Positions 51,857 through 60,428 of a stretch of 64,000 nt of DNA are shown here, one piece after another. The position numbers and the translations under genes are program-made. Within the stretch, counting starts at the first letter, position 1, and the number at the start of each line of letters is the position of its first letter. Source of the DNA: Streptomyces sp. NBC_00878 (GTDB taxonomy: Bacteria > Actinomycetota > Actinomycetes > Streptomycetales > Streptomycetaceae); contig NZ_JAPEOK010000001.1 in the NCBI RefSeq assembly GCF_026341515.1, forward strand, positions 5,518,001 through 5,582,000, written 5' to 3'. The notes beneath the pieces were generated by a model that was not told the origin of the DNA, made no database searches, and saw only the letters and a program-made list of their open reading frames with translations.

Positions 51857-52663
51857 TCATCCGGCGCGGTTCTCCGGCGACGCGGGTGCGGGTGCGGGTG
51901 CCGATGGCTCCGGCGCCGAGGTCGGCGCCGGAGCCGGGATGGACGCGGTGTCGAAGTCACCCGCGATGATCCGCGCGGCGAGGTCCGCGAGGCGCAGGTG
52001 CTGGGATCGCGCGTACGAGCGGAACGCGGCGAAGGCGTCGTCCACCGAGGTGTTCCAGCGTTCCGCCAGGACTCCCTTGACCTGTTCGATCAGGATGCGG
52101 CTGGTGAGCGCGGTGGCCAGCTGGCTGTTCTCGACGTGCGACTGTTCCAGCGTGCGCTGCTGGAGGATCGCGATGGTGGCCACGTCGGCGAGAGCCTGGG
52201 CGAGCGCGATGTCGGCGTCGCCGAGACGGTGCGGTGCGGTCTGGAAGAGGTTGAGCGCGCCGACGACCCGGCTGCGCAGGCGCAGCGGGAACGCGTGCGT
52301 GGTCACGTAACCCGTCTCGCGGGCCCGACCGGCGAAGCGCGGCCAGGCCGTCGTCGTCTCCGGCCGCGTCAGGTCGATGTTCGTCCGGGCCGTGCCGGTG
52401 CGGTAGCACTCCACGCACGGGCCCTGGTCGTGCTGGAGCGCGAACAGCTCCAGCAGGCGCGCGTGCTCGTCCGACGCGGCGATGATCTGCAGCTCGCCGT
52501 GCGCGTCCACGAGCAGGATGCCCGCCGCCGACACGTCCAGCAGCTCCACGCAGCGCGTGGCCAGCCGTTGCAGCAGGTCGATGACGTCGAAGTCCTCGAC
52601 GAGGGAGTCCGCGACCTCCACGAAGACCTCGGCCAGACGTTGTTCGCGGGCCATGCCGATCAT
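51857..52663 (-). CDS. GAF-ANTAR regulator (RNA-binding antiterminator type)
   Basis: A 268-residue protein: a GAF domain (about 5-165; VSAAGILLVDAHGELQIIAASDE, QGPCVECYRTG) and an ANTAR domain (about 170-230; LATALTSRILIEQVKGVLAERWNTSVDDAFAAFRSYA), followed by a Pro/Ala-rich tail. ANTAR domains bind paired RNA hairpins to prevent termination. The start ATG overlaps the stop of the upstream GAF-ANTAR gene (ATGA), so the two are co-translated. Confidence 0.9.
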   Translation of the reverse strand: MIGMAREQRLAEVFVEVADSLVEDFDVIDLLQRLATRCVELLDVSAAGILLVDAHGELQIIAASDEHARLLELFALQHDQGPCVECYRTGTARTNIDLTRPETTTAWPRFAGRARETGYVTTHAFPLRLRSRVVGALNLFQTAPHRLGDADIALAQALADVATIAILQQRTLEQSHVENSQLATALTSRILIEQVKGVLAERWNTSVDDAFAAFRSYARSQHLRLADLAARIIAGDFDTASIPAPAPTSAPEPSAPAPAPASPENRAG

Positions 52664-53529
52664 CCCTTTCCGTCGCCGGGCGAGTACGGCCCGTTCATGT
52701 CGTCGTTGAAGCGGAGCCTGCGGGCGACCACGTCGTCCGCGACCTCCCCGAGGGGGCGCTCGCTGCTGTAGGCGTGGGCCCGCAGGCGCAGGAGGGCCTC
52801 CTCCATCGGCACGTCGAGCTGGACACTGATCATGCCCGTGGCCTGGTGCACCGCCGCGCGGTGCAGTCCCGTCGGCCGGTCCAGGAACAGGCCGAGTACC
52901 GGACCGACGTTCCCGATCTCGTCCCGGTCTCCGCTCCCGTCCCGCTCTCCGCTCCCGTCCCGCTCTCCGTTCTCGTCCCGCTCTCCGTTCTCGTTCCCGC
53001 CCCGGTCTACGTTCCCGCTCCCGTGCCCGCCCTCGTGACCGCCCGGCTTCCCTCGCCGGTCCCCGTTCAGAAGCGCGCCGGTCAGCACGGTGGCGAGGGC
53101 TGTCGCGTCCGCACTCTGCTGGACGGTCATCGTCCGGTCGCCATCGCAGAGCACGGTCAGTACGCCGACCCGGATGGCGCCGATGCCCAGCGGGAAGCAG
53201 CACACCCCGTGGACGCCCATGTCCCGCGCGGGACGCAGCAGCGCGGGCCACCGGTCGGGGCGTACGCGGTCCAGATCCGGCTCCATGACGGGAAACCCGG
53301 TGCGCACCGCGTCCGGGCCCGGGCCCTCGCCCAGCGTGAACTGGAGTTCCTCGAAACGCGCGCTCACCTCGGGATGGCACCAGAGCGGCTCGGCCGTCCG
53401 GCCCTTGCCGACGAGCACCGAGAGCGCGATGCCTTCGGCGCCCAACGCCAGCGCGCACGCCCGGGCCGGATCACCGCGCCCGCCGAGGCGCAGCGACCGG
53501 AGCACGTCGGCCATGCCGTCGCTGATCAC
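52660..53529 (-). CDS. GAF-ANTAR regulator, second of pair
   Basis: A 289-residue protein: a GAF domain (about 15-160; GAEGIALSVLVG, GVHGVCCFPLGIGAIRVGVL) and an ANTAR domain (about 220-280; LHRAAVHQATGMISVQLDVPMEEALLRLRAHA). Between them is a charged insert of about 45 residues with NENGERD/SGERDGSGDRD repeats, encoded by repeated DNA at about 52915-53005. It starts at GTG 53529 and is coupled to the next gene. The two GAF domains differ, so two signals may converge. Confidence 0.87.
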   Translation of the reverse strand: MISDGMADVLRSLRLGGRGDPARACALALGAEGIALSVLVGKGRTAEPLWCHPEVSARFEELQFTLGEGPGPDAVRTGFPVMEPDLDRVRPDRWPALLRPARDMGVHGVCCFPLGIGAIRVGVLTVLCDGDRTMTVQQSADATALATVLTGALLNGDRRGKPGGHEGGHGSGNVDRGGNENGERDENGERDGSGERDGSGDRDEIGNVGPVLGLFLDRPTGLHRAAVHQATGMISVQLDVPMEEALLRLRAHAYSSERPLGEVADDVVARRLRFNDDMNGPYSPGDGKG

Positions 53530-53594
53530 CGGTTTCCGTTCCGCCGCGGCCGACAGCCTCGGGGCGAGGCTCCCGGCCGACTTGCGTCGTCACC

Positions 53595-53978
53595 CTACGC
53601 GGATCGGTCCGCCGTCGCGTTCCACTGTTCCCCGCCATCGGCGGGCACGCCCCGCCAGGCGTCCTGGGCACTCGCGTACCGGGGGAAGCGCTCCACGACC
53701 GCGCCGGCCCAGAACAGCAGCCCTATGCAGGAGCGGGCGTACACGACTCGGGTCCAACCGTGCCGGGACCGGCAGTCGTCCCACGCCGCGCACAGCGGGT
53801 CCAGGGCGCTGCCGTCCATGAACGTCACGCCGCTCAGGTCGACGATGAGGAAGAGGCGTCCGGTGTCGCGGCGCGCGCCCTCCAGGTCACGGGCGAAGCC
53901 CGGGGAGGTCGTCAGGTCCAGCTCGCCGTGTGCCCGGACCACACGGCATTCGTCGAACAGGCTGGGATGCAGGCTCAT
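53595..53978 (-). CDS. STAS-domain anti-anti-sigma factor
   Basis: A 127-residue STAS protein with CRVVRAHGELDLTTSPGFARDL and FLIVDLSGVTFMDGSALDPL, the Ser of MDGSAL being the usual phosphorylation site. It should bind an anti-sigma kinase when dephosphorylated by SpoIIE-type phosphatases; three such phosphatases lie elsewhere in the window. ATG 53978 has GAGGAG nine bases upstream, whereas the ATG at 53987 touches it. Confidence 0.88.
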   Translation of the reverse strand: MSLHPSLFDECRVVRAHGELDLTTSPGFARDLEGARRDTGRLFLIVDLSGVTFMDGSALDPLCAAWDDCRSRHGWTRVVYARSCIGLLFWAGAVVERFPRYASAQDAWRGVPADGGEQWNATADRSA

Positions 53979-54676
53979 GTGCCCCATCTCCTCTTGCTGT
54001 GGAGCGACTTGGTGGAGTCGCTCCGCGGAGCATCCGTTGTGGAACGGCTCTCCAGAGTGGCTTTCGCCTGCGCAGAGCCTCTGTTGCGCGGAACGGACTT
54101 CACGGAGAGGGCCGGGGGCACGGGCTGCCGTATGGCGAGCGTACTGCCGGGGAGGAGCCGCCCGTCGCGCCGCTTCGGGTATACGTCGGGTGGTCGCTCG
54201 AAGAGGCCGTACTTGGCCGGTACCCGACCGGTTCCTGGCGGATCGAGGCCGAAGCCGCGAGGTCTGTGCGGAAGTTGACGCGGCCCGAGACCTCGCAAAC
54301 CGTACGGTCTCGGACCGCCTCCTTTGCCGACGGCCAAGGTACGGTGGGGGAACCGAGGGCATGTCGTACACCGGTGTTCGAGTCGGTCTCGTCCTCGGCG
54401 CACGACGACGCCGGGCCGATCAGTGCCCGGGGCAGGGTCCGCCCCCATGGCCGGTTGACGTCGTTCACGTCCCCCGGTCGCGCGTCCGCGTGCCGTGCGC
54501 GTGTCGTGGTGTCACGAGTCCTGACCGTGGGCTTCGCAGGCGAAGAGAGCCTGTTGCGTCCCGCGGTCCGTCGTGTCCGTCGTGTCCGTCGTCTTCGTCG
54601 TGACCGTTGCGTCCGTCGTGACCGTTGCGAACGGACCACCGGCACGCCGTAGTTGTGCCCCAGACAGGAGCGCTCC
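53979..54676. other. 698-bp region without a supported gene
   Basis: No frame here has protein-like composition or a family match. It holds a short-period repeat (CGTCGTGTC / CGTCGTGACCGTTGCGTC, about 54566-54632) just before the DUF5994 gene. A very small or RNA gene cannot be excluded. Confidence 0.6.
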
Positions 54677-55087
54677 ATGACCACCGTCCCCGTCCTCGAA
54701 CCCCTGCCGTCCCAGCCCCTCGCCCGCCTCCGCCTGGCCCCGCGCAGCGACCTGCCGCGCCGTATCGACGGGGCGTGGTGGCCCCACTCACGCGATCTGC
54801 TGGCCGAACTTCCGCTGCTGATCGGCGCGTTGCCCCCTACGTGGGGACAGATCACCGGCGTCACCGTGAACACGGCGATGTGGGCGGCGTCGCCCGGCCG
54901 GATGCTCGTCGCCAACCACGTCGTGCGGCTGAGCAGGTCGTCCGGGGCGCACGGCCGACACACCGTCTGCCTGGTCAGTCCGGGCCGGGGCCGCTGGGAC
55001 CTGCTGGTCGTGCCGCCGGAGGTCGACGCGGCGGACGCGGAGCCGCTGATGGCGGCCGCGGCGGCGGGCGTGCGCCCCTCTCACTGA
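54677..55087 (+). CDS. DUF5994 family protein
   Basis: A 136-residue protein with the DUF5994 pattern: LARLRLAPRSDLPRRIDGAWWPHSRDL, a TVNTAMW motif and GRGRWDLLVVPPEVDAADAE. Often found near STAS/anti-sigma regulators in Streptomyces; biochemical role unknown. AGGAG lies seven bases before the ATG. Confidence 0.85.
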   Translation: MTTVPVLEPLPSQPLARLRLAPRSDLPRRIDGAWWPHSRDLLAELPLLIGALPPTWGQITGVTVNTAMWAASPGRMLVANHVVRLSRSSGAHGRHTVCLVSPGRGRWDLLVVPPEVDAADAEPLMAAAAAGVRPSH

Positions 55088-55093
55088 CGGGTC

Positions 55094-55160
55094 GCGGTGG
55101 ATCACCGCAGTGTGGATCACCCCGCAGTGTGGATCACCACCGCGGTATGGATCACCGCGG
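55094..55160. terminator. Short hairpins and GTGGATCACC repeats between convergent genes
   Basis: GCGGTG-GAT-CACCGC (55094-55108) and CCGCGGT-N7-ACCGCGG (55140-55160) flank two further GTGGATCACC copies. Together they sit between the DUF5994 and GNAT stops and probably terminate both; the second overlaps the last codons of the GNAT gene. Confidence 0.5.
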
Positions 55161-55745
55161 TGGCCTGCGGATCCATACCTCACGAGCGTTCGTTCCGCTG
55201 TGCGGGCCGAGGACGCCGAGTCTCGACCATCCCCAGGCGTGCAGGGTCGCCCGGGCGGCGTTCTCCGGACGACCGCCGTCTCCGCTGCCCTCCATCTCGT
55301 CCATCTCCTCAGGCAATTCCTCATCCACGGTGGCGACGACCAGGTCGGCGTCGAGCCGGGCCAGCAGCCGTTCGCCCATGAGGGTCGCGACGCCGAGCCT
55401 GCGGTGGGCCGGCAGCACCATCAGTTCGGCGAGCAGGAAGGTACGGCCCGAGGCGGTGAGTTCCTCGATGTCGGTGGGCAGTTGCCCCCGGAAGTCAGAC
55501 CACCACTCGCCGGTACGCGCCACCCGGAACCCGTACGCGCAGCCGACCAGCCCGGCCGCCTCGGCGACCACCATGTCGAAGCCGGTGCCCTGCACATGCC
55601 GTTCGAACCGGTCCAGAAAGCCCTGGCGGTCACGGTATTCGGCCCCCGGCGCGCCCCGGTACGCCGAGACGTACAGGTCAGCGACGGCGGCCCGCTGCTG
55701 CTCACCCTGCCACCGGGACAGCCTGCGCAAGTACACCTCTGCCAT
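55152..55745 (-). CDS. GNAT-family N-acetyltransferase
   Basis: A 197-residue protein with GNAT features: VVAEAAGLVGCAYGFR (beta-4), LAELMVLPAHRRLGVATLMGERLL (acetyl-CoA loop, R-x-x-G-x-A variant) and ATLHAWGWSRLGVL. The acceptor is unknown. A charged loop EELPEEMDEMEGSGDGG is inserted before the last helix. Confidence 0.87.
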   Translation of the reverse strand: MAEVYLRRLSRWQGEQQRAAVADLYVSAYRGAPGAEYRDRQGFLDRFERHVQGTGFDMVVAEAAGLVGCAYGFRVARTGEWWSDFRGQLPTDIEELTASGRTFLLAELMVLPAHRRLGVATLMGERLLARLDADLVVATVDEELPEEMDEMEGSGDGGRPENAARATLHAWGWSRLGVLGPHSGTNAREVWIRRPPR

Positions 55746-55904
55746 ACGGACCTCCCCCAGCCGCGGGGACGGGCATCCCCCCGACTCGGCATCATCACAG
55801 CAGGAGCCGCCGGGGTAAACGGGGCGTCGGGATCAGCGGGGTGACGCCCCGCCACGCAGGTGGGCGGCGTGGTCTGTCCGGTCTGCACGGCCCGTACGGA
55901 CGAG

Positions 55905-55976
55905 GAGGGGATGAGGTGTGGGAGGGGGCGGGAGGCGAGGGGAGGGGAGGGGAGGGGAGGCGAGGGGAGGGAGAGC
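55905..55976 (+). repeat. Homopurine G-rich tract, G-quadruplex/triplex motif
   Basis: A nearly pure purine run of GGGG/GGG blocks separated by A, CG or GCGA, centred on repeated GAGGGGAGGGG (about 55918-55975). It lies in the 724-bp gap 55746-56469 between two GNAT genes on the same strand; I see no credible gene elsewhere in that gap. Confidence 0.85.
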
Positions 55977-56469
55977 CGACGACCGCTGGCCGCAGGCGCC
56001 AAGACCGCCGGCCGCGACCGATGGCCTCCGACCGCGACCGATGGCCCGCGGGGCTATCCACACCAGGCCGCCTGGCCTAGGCTCGGGGACAAGTGACGAG
56101 TGAGGCTCCGGTGTGAGCCGGTCACGGTGTCGAAGCCGCGTTCGTCGGCTTCCCGCGCGCCCCCTGTCCCCGGGCGCATCCGCCCCTTGACCCCCGGGCG
56201 CCAGCACGAGGCGGCGGCCTCCACCGCCGAGACAACCTCCGTAGCCCCGCCGCCCGTTCGCGGCCGGGCCCTCGACCATGTGTCCCTTTCGGAGCCCGCC
56301 ACCGTGCACTCCCGCGTGCCGCTGCGGCCCATGAGGGATCCCCTGCCCTGTAACCCGCCGACCGGGGGGATGGCGCGACAGGGCGGTGCGGTCGCCGTCG
56401 GCACTACACCGGCGGCGACCGCCGCACCGACTCCGCGTCTCCGGCCCGATTCGCCGGACAGGACACGAC

Positions 56470-57024
56470 CTAACCGGTCGGCGGGTGCAGCTCGGCGAAC
56501 TCGTCGGCGAGCAGGCCCAGCAGGACGAGATCGTGGTGCCCGCCGGCGAGGAACACGTGATCGCGCAGGCGCCCCTCCTCGACGAACCCGAGCCGACGAT
56601 GGAGCGCCAACGACCCCTCGTTGTGGGCGAAGACCCGCGCTTCGCACTTGTGATAGCGCCGCTCGGCGAACATGAACCGCAGCAGCATCACCACGGCCTC
56701 CGCCGCGTAGCCCTTGCGCCGGTGATCCGCGCCGATCGTGACGCCGTACTCGAACCGCCCCGCCTGCGGCTCCGCGTGGTTCGAGGAGACGGCGCCGACC
56801 GCCTCCCCGGTGTCGAGGGCCTCGATCGCCAGCCGGAAGCAGTCACCGTCGGGCTCGGCCGCGGCCTGCGCCTCCGCCCAGGCGCGATGGCCGGCGGCGG
56901 AACGGGGCGGACGCACCGCGTCCCCCAACCGCTCCTCGTCCACGGCGAAGCGCAGGAACGCGGTCCAGTCATCGGGCTCGATACCGCGCAGCCGTATCCG
57001 TTCGCCTGTCCAGAACGAGGTCAT
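56470..57024 (-). CDS. RimJ/RimL-type GNAT acetyltransferase
   Basis: A 184-residue GNAT with IRLRGIEPDDWTAFLRFAVDEE, FEYGVTIGADHRRKGYAAEAV (acetyl-CoA loop RRKGYA) and EARVFAHNEGSLALHRRLGFVEEGRLRDHVF, the typical RimL C-terminal motif. Likely modifies an amino group of a protein or small molecule. ATG 57024 is chosen; an in-frame GTG at 57060 would add 12 polar residues. Confidence 0.88.
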   Translation of the reverse strand: MTSFWTGERIRLRGIEPDDWTAFLRFAVDEERLGDAVRPPRSAAGHRAWAEAQAAAEPDGDCFRLAIEALDTGEAVGAVSSNHAEPQAGRFEYGVTIGADHRRKGYAAEAVVMLLRFMFAERRYHKCEARVFAHNEGSLALHRRLGFVEEGRLRDHVFLAGGHHDLVLLGLLADEFAELHPPTG

Positions 57025-57106
57025 GGTCTCAGGGTGCTCCGAGTCGTCGTGCCTCGCCACGACGTGGTGAGGCGTGGGAGGGGGGCCTCGGAACCCTACC
57101 CTCGAA

Positions 57107-57132
57107 CAGGTCAGGTCAGGTCAGGTCAGGTC
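57107..57132. repeat. Pentamer repeat CAGGT x 5
   Basis: Five consecutive CAGGT units between the RimL-type GNAT start and the AraC-type stop. No further feature seen in this 170-bp gap. Confidence 0.75.
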
Positions 57133-57194
57133 AGTCGGCCGGTCGGACGGTCCCCCGTGCCACCCGACCGGCCATCGGTGGTGCACGCGGGACG

Positions 57195-58178
57195 CTATTG
57201 CCCGGCGGCAGGCCGGGTCTTGGACGAATTTGCACTCGCCGCACTCGCCGCACTTGCCGCACTTGCCGTACTCGCCGCACCCGCCGCACCCGCTGTCCTC
57301 GCCGAGAGAGCCAGTGCCCCCTCCACCCGGCGCGAGGCCACCATCTGCCCGGGTGTGGTGTCGGCGATGGCCCGGAACTCGCGGTTGAGGTGTGCCTGGT
57401 CGTAGAAGCCGCAGGCCGTCGAGATCTCGGCCAGGCTCACGGCCCCGCGGTTGAGCAGCGCCACGGCGTGGCGGAAGCGCAGCACGCGGGCGGAGGCCTT
57501 CGGCGTCAGCCCGATCTGCTGGGTGAACCGCCGGATCAAGTACCCCTGGCTCCACCCCACTTCGGCGGCGATACGGGAGATCGGGATCGCCCCCGCGCTG
57601 CCGGAGAGCAGCCGCCAGGCCTGGCCGACCTCGGGCGCGGGCTCCGGGCCGCGGCCGAGCCGGGCGAGCAACGCCGCGTCCAGCAGGTCGAACCTGGCCG
57701 CCCAGTCCCCGGTGGACGCCAGCCGCTCCACCAGCGTCCCGGCCTCGGGCCCCAGCACGTCCCGGATCTCGATGGCCAGGTTCGTCAACTCGCTCATCGG
57801 CATGCCGAACAGCCGGTAGGCGCCCAGCGGCGTGAACTCGACCCGGATCGCCTCCTGCCCGCCGGGATGCACACAGATCGCGGGCCGGTCCTCCAGCCCC
57901 ACCACCAGCGAGCCGATGTTCCCGCTGTCGCCGCCCGGTAAGCCCAACCGCCGCACCTGGGAAAACGGCTCCGCGAGGCTGATCACCAGCGTCGCCCGCC
58001 CCGACGGCACCAACCGCGCCTCGTACGGGGAGGCCACCGCTTGCCAGTAGCCGACATAGCTGCGCAGGAACGGCCGTAAGCCGGGATGCCAGGGCCGGGT
58101 GACCCGCAACAGCCCACCGAGCCGCGCGATCTCGACCGCACCGGCAACCGCTGCGCCGGGGTGTACAGGATGACCCAC
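57195..58178 (-). CDS. AraC-family transcriptional regulator
   Basis: A 327-residue regulator with an N-terminal effector domain (about 25-150; LVPSGRATLVISLAEPF, VEFTPLGAYRLFG) and a C-terminal AraC double helix-turn-helix (about 195-285; ISRIAAEVGWSQGYLIRRFTQQIG, ISTACGFYDQAHLNREFRAI). A low-complexity Ala/Ser tail (AASTASAASAASAASA) follows. It is divergent from the CMD gene at 58435, its likely target. Start is GTG 58178. Confidence 0.9.
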   Translation of the reverse strand: MGHPVHPGAAVAGAVEIARLGGLLRVTRPWHPGLRPFLRSYVGYWQAVASPYEARLVPSGRATLVISLAEPFSQVRRLGLPGGDSGNIGSLVVGLEDRPAICVHPGGQEAIRVEFTPLGAYRLFGMPMSELTNLAIEIRDVLGPEAGTLVERLASTGDWAARFDLLDAALLARLGRGPEPAPEVGQAWRLLSGSAGAIPISRIAAEVGWSQGYLIRRFTQQIGLTPKASARVLRFRHAVALLNRGAVSLAEISTACGFYDQAHLNREFRAIADTTPGQMVASRRVEGALALSARTAGAAGAASTASAASAASAASANSSKTRPAAGQ

Positions 58179-58434
58179 GAAAAGGCTCCCAGCCGCTCAT
58201 TCCGAGTGCTCGACAGTACTCATGGTGCCGCACTTGACTCACGGGCCGGGAAGTGAAGTTGACAGGCGCCACACTCTCGTGCGCGCACTGTGGCGGCCGT
58301 GGCCGGACGGCCTCCTCATGCGTGTGGTCCGAATGAGTCCTAGGGTTGAAGGGAATCACCGAGCTCGCGGAAATCCGTGCCTTCCGCCTGGCTCCCCCAT
58401 TCGGGCTCGGAAACACGTCAGGAGGGCATACGAC

Positions 58435-58761
58435 ATGTCCACTGCATCTGAAACCCCTGTCCTGGACACTCTCGCCGCCATGACGGTCGACTCGATCGAG
58501 CGATGCGGGCTGGCCCCGGACATGCTCATCCTCACGCGTATCGCGGCCCTCGCCGCCTCGGACGCCCCGCCGATCTCCTACGTCGCCCATATCGACCCCG
58601 CCCTCCAGGCCGGCCTGACCGCCGAGCAGCTGCAGGACGTCCTGGTCGCCATCGCGCCCATCGTGGGCACCGCCCGCGTCATGACGGCAGCGGGCAACAT
58701 CGCCGAAGCGCTCGGCATCGCCATCGCCGTCGCAGATGCCGAGATCGAGCCCCAGGGCTGA
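58435..58761 (+). CDS. Carboxymuconolactone decarboxylase-family protein
   Basis: A 108-residue all-helical protein of the CMD/AhpD-like fold (RIAALAASDAPPISYVAHI, GLTAEQLQDVLVAIAPIVGTARVMTAAGNIAEALG). It lacks the CxxC of peroxidase-type AhpD, so it is not a thiol peroxidase; the reaction is unknown. GGAGGG precedes the ATG. The divergent AraC regulator probably controls it. Confidence 0.87.
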   Translation: MSTASETPVLDTLAAMTVDSIERCGLAPDMLILTRIAALAASDAPPISYVAHIDPALQAGLTAEQLQDVLVAIAPIVGTARVMTAAGNIAEALGIAIAVADAEIEPQG

Positions 58762-58890
58762 GAGCAGACACCACTCCGCATCGGTGATCCGCGCGGCCGA
58801 CGTCGGGCAGGAGGCCACAGAGCCCTTCTGCCCGACGTGCCCGGTGCCAGGCGTCCCCCACGGCCGCAGGACCAGGCAGGAGGGCCTTCG

Positions 58891-60321
58891 GTGACTCAGA
58901 ACGCGACCACGGCCATGCGCGCGGCACCCCACACCACACGCAAGGAGCGTGCGGCCCTCGGCAAGGAGGCACGGCGCCGCTCACCGCGCTCGGGCCACGC
59001 CGAGTACAAGCCCTCTCCCGACCGCCCGGACCCGCTGGCGATCCTGGAGGCGCAGTCCGCGACACGCGTGCCCGAACTCGTCCCGATCCGCTACGGCCGG
59101 ATGATGGAGGCCCCGTTCCGCTTCTACCGGGGCGCCGCCGCGATCATGGCGTCCGACCTGGCCGACAGCCCCACCTCGGGACTCACGGCCCAACTGTGCG
59201 GGGACGCCCACCTGCTGAACTTCCGTCTGCTCGCCTCACCAGAGCGACAGTTGATGTTCGACATCAACGACTTCGACGAGACACTGCCGGGACCCTGGGA
59301 GTGGGACGTCAAGCGACTGTCGGCGAGTCTCGTCATCGCGGCCCGGGCGAACGGGTTCGACGACGCCGAGCGCGCCCGCATCGTGACCTCCGCGGTCCGT
59401 TCGTACCGCGAGGCGATGATCCGCTTCGCGGGCATGGGCAACCTCGACGTCTGGTACGCGAAGATCGACCAGGCCCTCCTTGAGTCCCTGGCCCAGGGCC
59501 GGCTCCACAAGCGCGGTCAGAAGAGGCTGGCCCACGCCATGGCGAAGGCCCGTACCCGCGACAGCCTGAAGGCTTTCGACAAGCTGACCACCATGGTCGA
59601 CGGGCGGCCCAGGATCGCGCCGGACCCTCCGCTGCTCATGCCGGCCGGCGACCTGATGCCGGACGTCGAACGCAGCGCGCTGGAGCGCCAGTTCCGCAGC
59701 CTGGTCGAGCGGTACGGCCGCACTCTGGCTTCCGACCGGCGCACGCTCCTGGAGGACTACCGGCTCGCGGACGTCGCCCGCAAGGTGGTCGGCGTCGGCA
59801 GTGTCGGCACCCGGTGCTGGATCTTCCTGCTCCTCGGCCGGGACGACCAGGACCCCCTCTTCCTCCAGGCCAAGGAGGCCGACACCTCCGTACTCGCGGA
59901 ACACGTCGGCGCCAGCCAGTACCTCAACCAGGGCGAACGGGTGGTCTCGGGCCAGCGGTTGATGCAGGCCACGAGCGACATCTTCCTCGGCTGGGAACGG
60001 GTGGACGGGATCGACGGCAAGCAACGCGACTTCTACGTCCGCCAGTTGCGGGACTGGAAGGGCATCGCCGTGCCGGAGGAAATGGTGCCGGAGGGCATGG
60101 AGGCGTTCGGCCAACTGTGCGGGGTCACGCTGGCTCGTGCGCACGCACGGTCCGGCGACCGGATCGCGATCGCCGCGTACCTGGGCAGCGGCGACCCGTT
60201 CGACCGAGCCCTCGCCACCTTCGCGGAGTCCTACGCCGACCAGAACGAGCACGACCACCAGGAGCTGGTCGACGCGGTACGGGCGGGCAGGCTCCCCGCG
60301 GAGGAGCTGCCAACGGCTTGA
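58891..60321 (+). CDS. DUF2252 family protein
   Basis: A 476-residue protein of DUF2252, which has a kinase-like fold: VPIRYGRMMEAPFRFYRGAAAIMASDL, CGDAHLLNFRLLASPERQLMFDINDFDETLPGPWEWDVKRL and QAKEADTSVLAE. The GDAHLLNF / DINDFDE pair resembles the catalytic and metal-binding loops of aminoglycoside-type kinases, but no substrate is known. GTG 58891 has AGGAGGG six bases upstream. Confidence 0.9.
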   Translation: MTQNATTAMRAAPHTTRKERAALGKEARRRSPRSGHAEYKPSPDRPDPLAILEAQSATRVPELVPIRYGRMMEAPFRFYRGAAAIMASDLADSPTSGLTAQLCGDAHLLNFRLLASPERQLMFDINDFDETLPGPWEWDVKRLSASLVIAARANGFDDAERARIVTSAVRSYREAMIRFAGMGNLDVWYAKIDQALLESLAQGRLHKRGQKRLAHAMAKARTRDSLKAFDKLTTMVDGRPRIAPDPPLLMPAGDLMPDVERSALERQFRSLVERYGRTLASDRRTLLEDYRLADVARKVVGVGSVGTRCWIFLLLGRDDQDPLFLQAKEADTSVLAEHVGASQYLNQGERVVSGQRLMQATSDIFLGWERVDGIDGKQRDFYVRQLRDWKGIAVPEEMVPEGMEAFGQLCGVTLARAHARSGDRIAIAAYLGSGDPFDRALATFAESYADQNEHDHQELVDAVRAGRLPAEELPTA

Positions 60322-60428
60322 CCAGCTGAGAGAGGGGATACGCCCGTACGGCCCACCTGGGCGAGCCACATCGCTGCAAAGCGGCGGAAATGGAGGCAGA
60401 CCAGTCCCCCAGGAGTCCTGGAGCCCCC

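Noticed and set aside
53930..54652. A 240-residue plus-strand frame upstream of the DUF5994 gene
   Set aside because: Composition is Arg/Gly/Ser-rich shadow-like, no ribosome-binding site, and its end is translated short-period repeat (RRVRRVRRLRRD).
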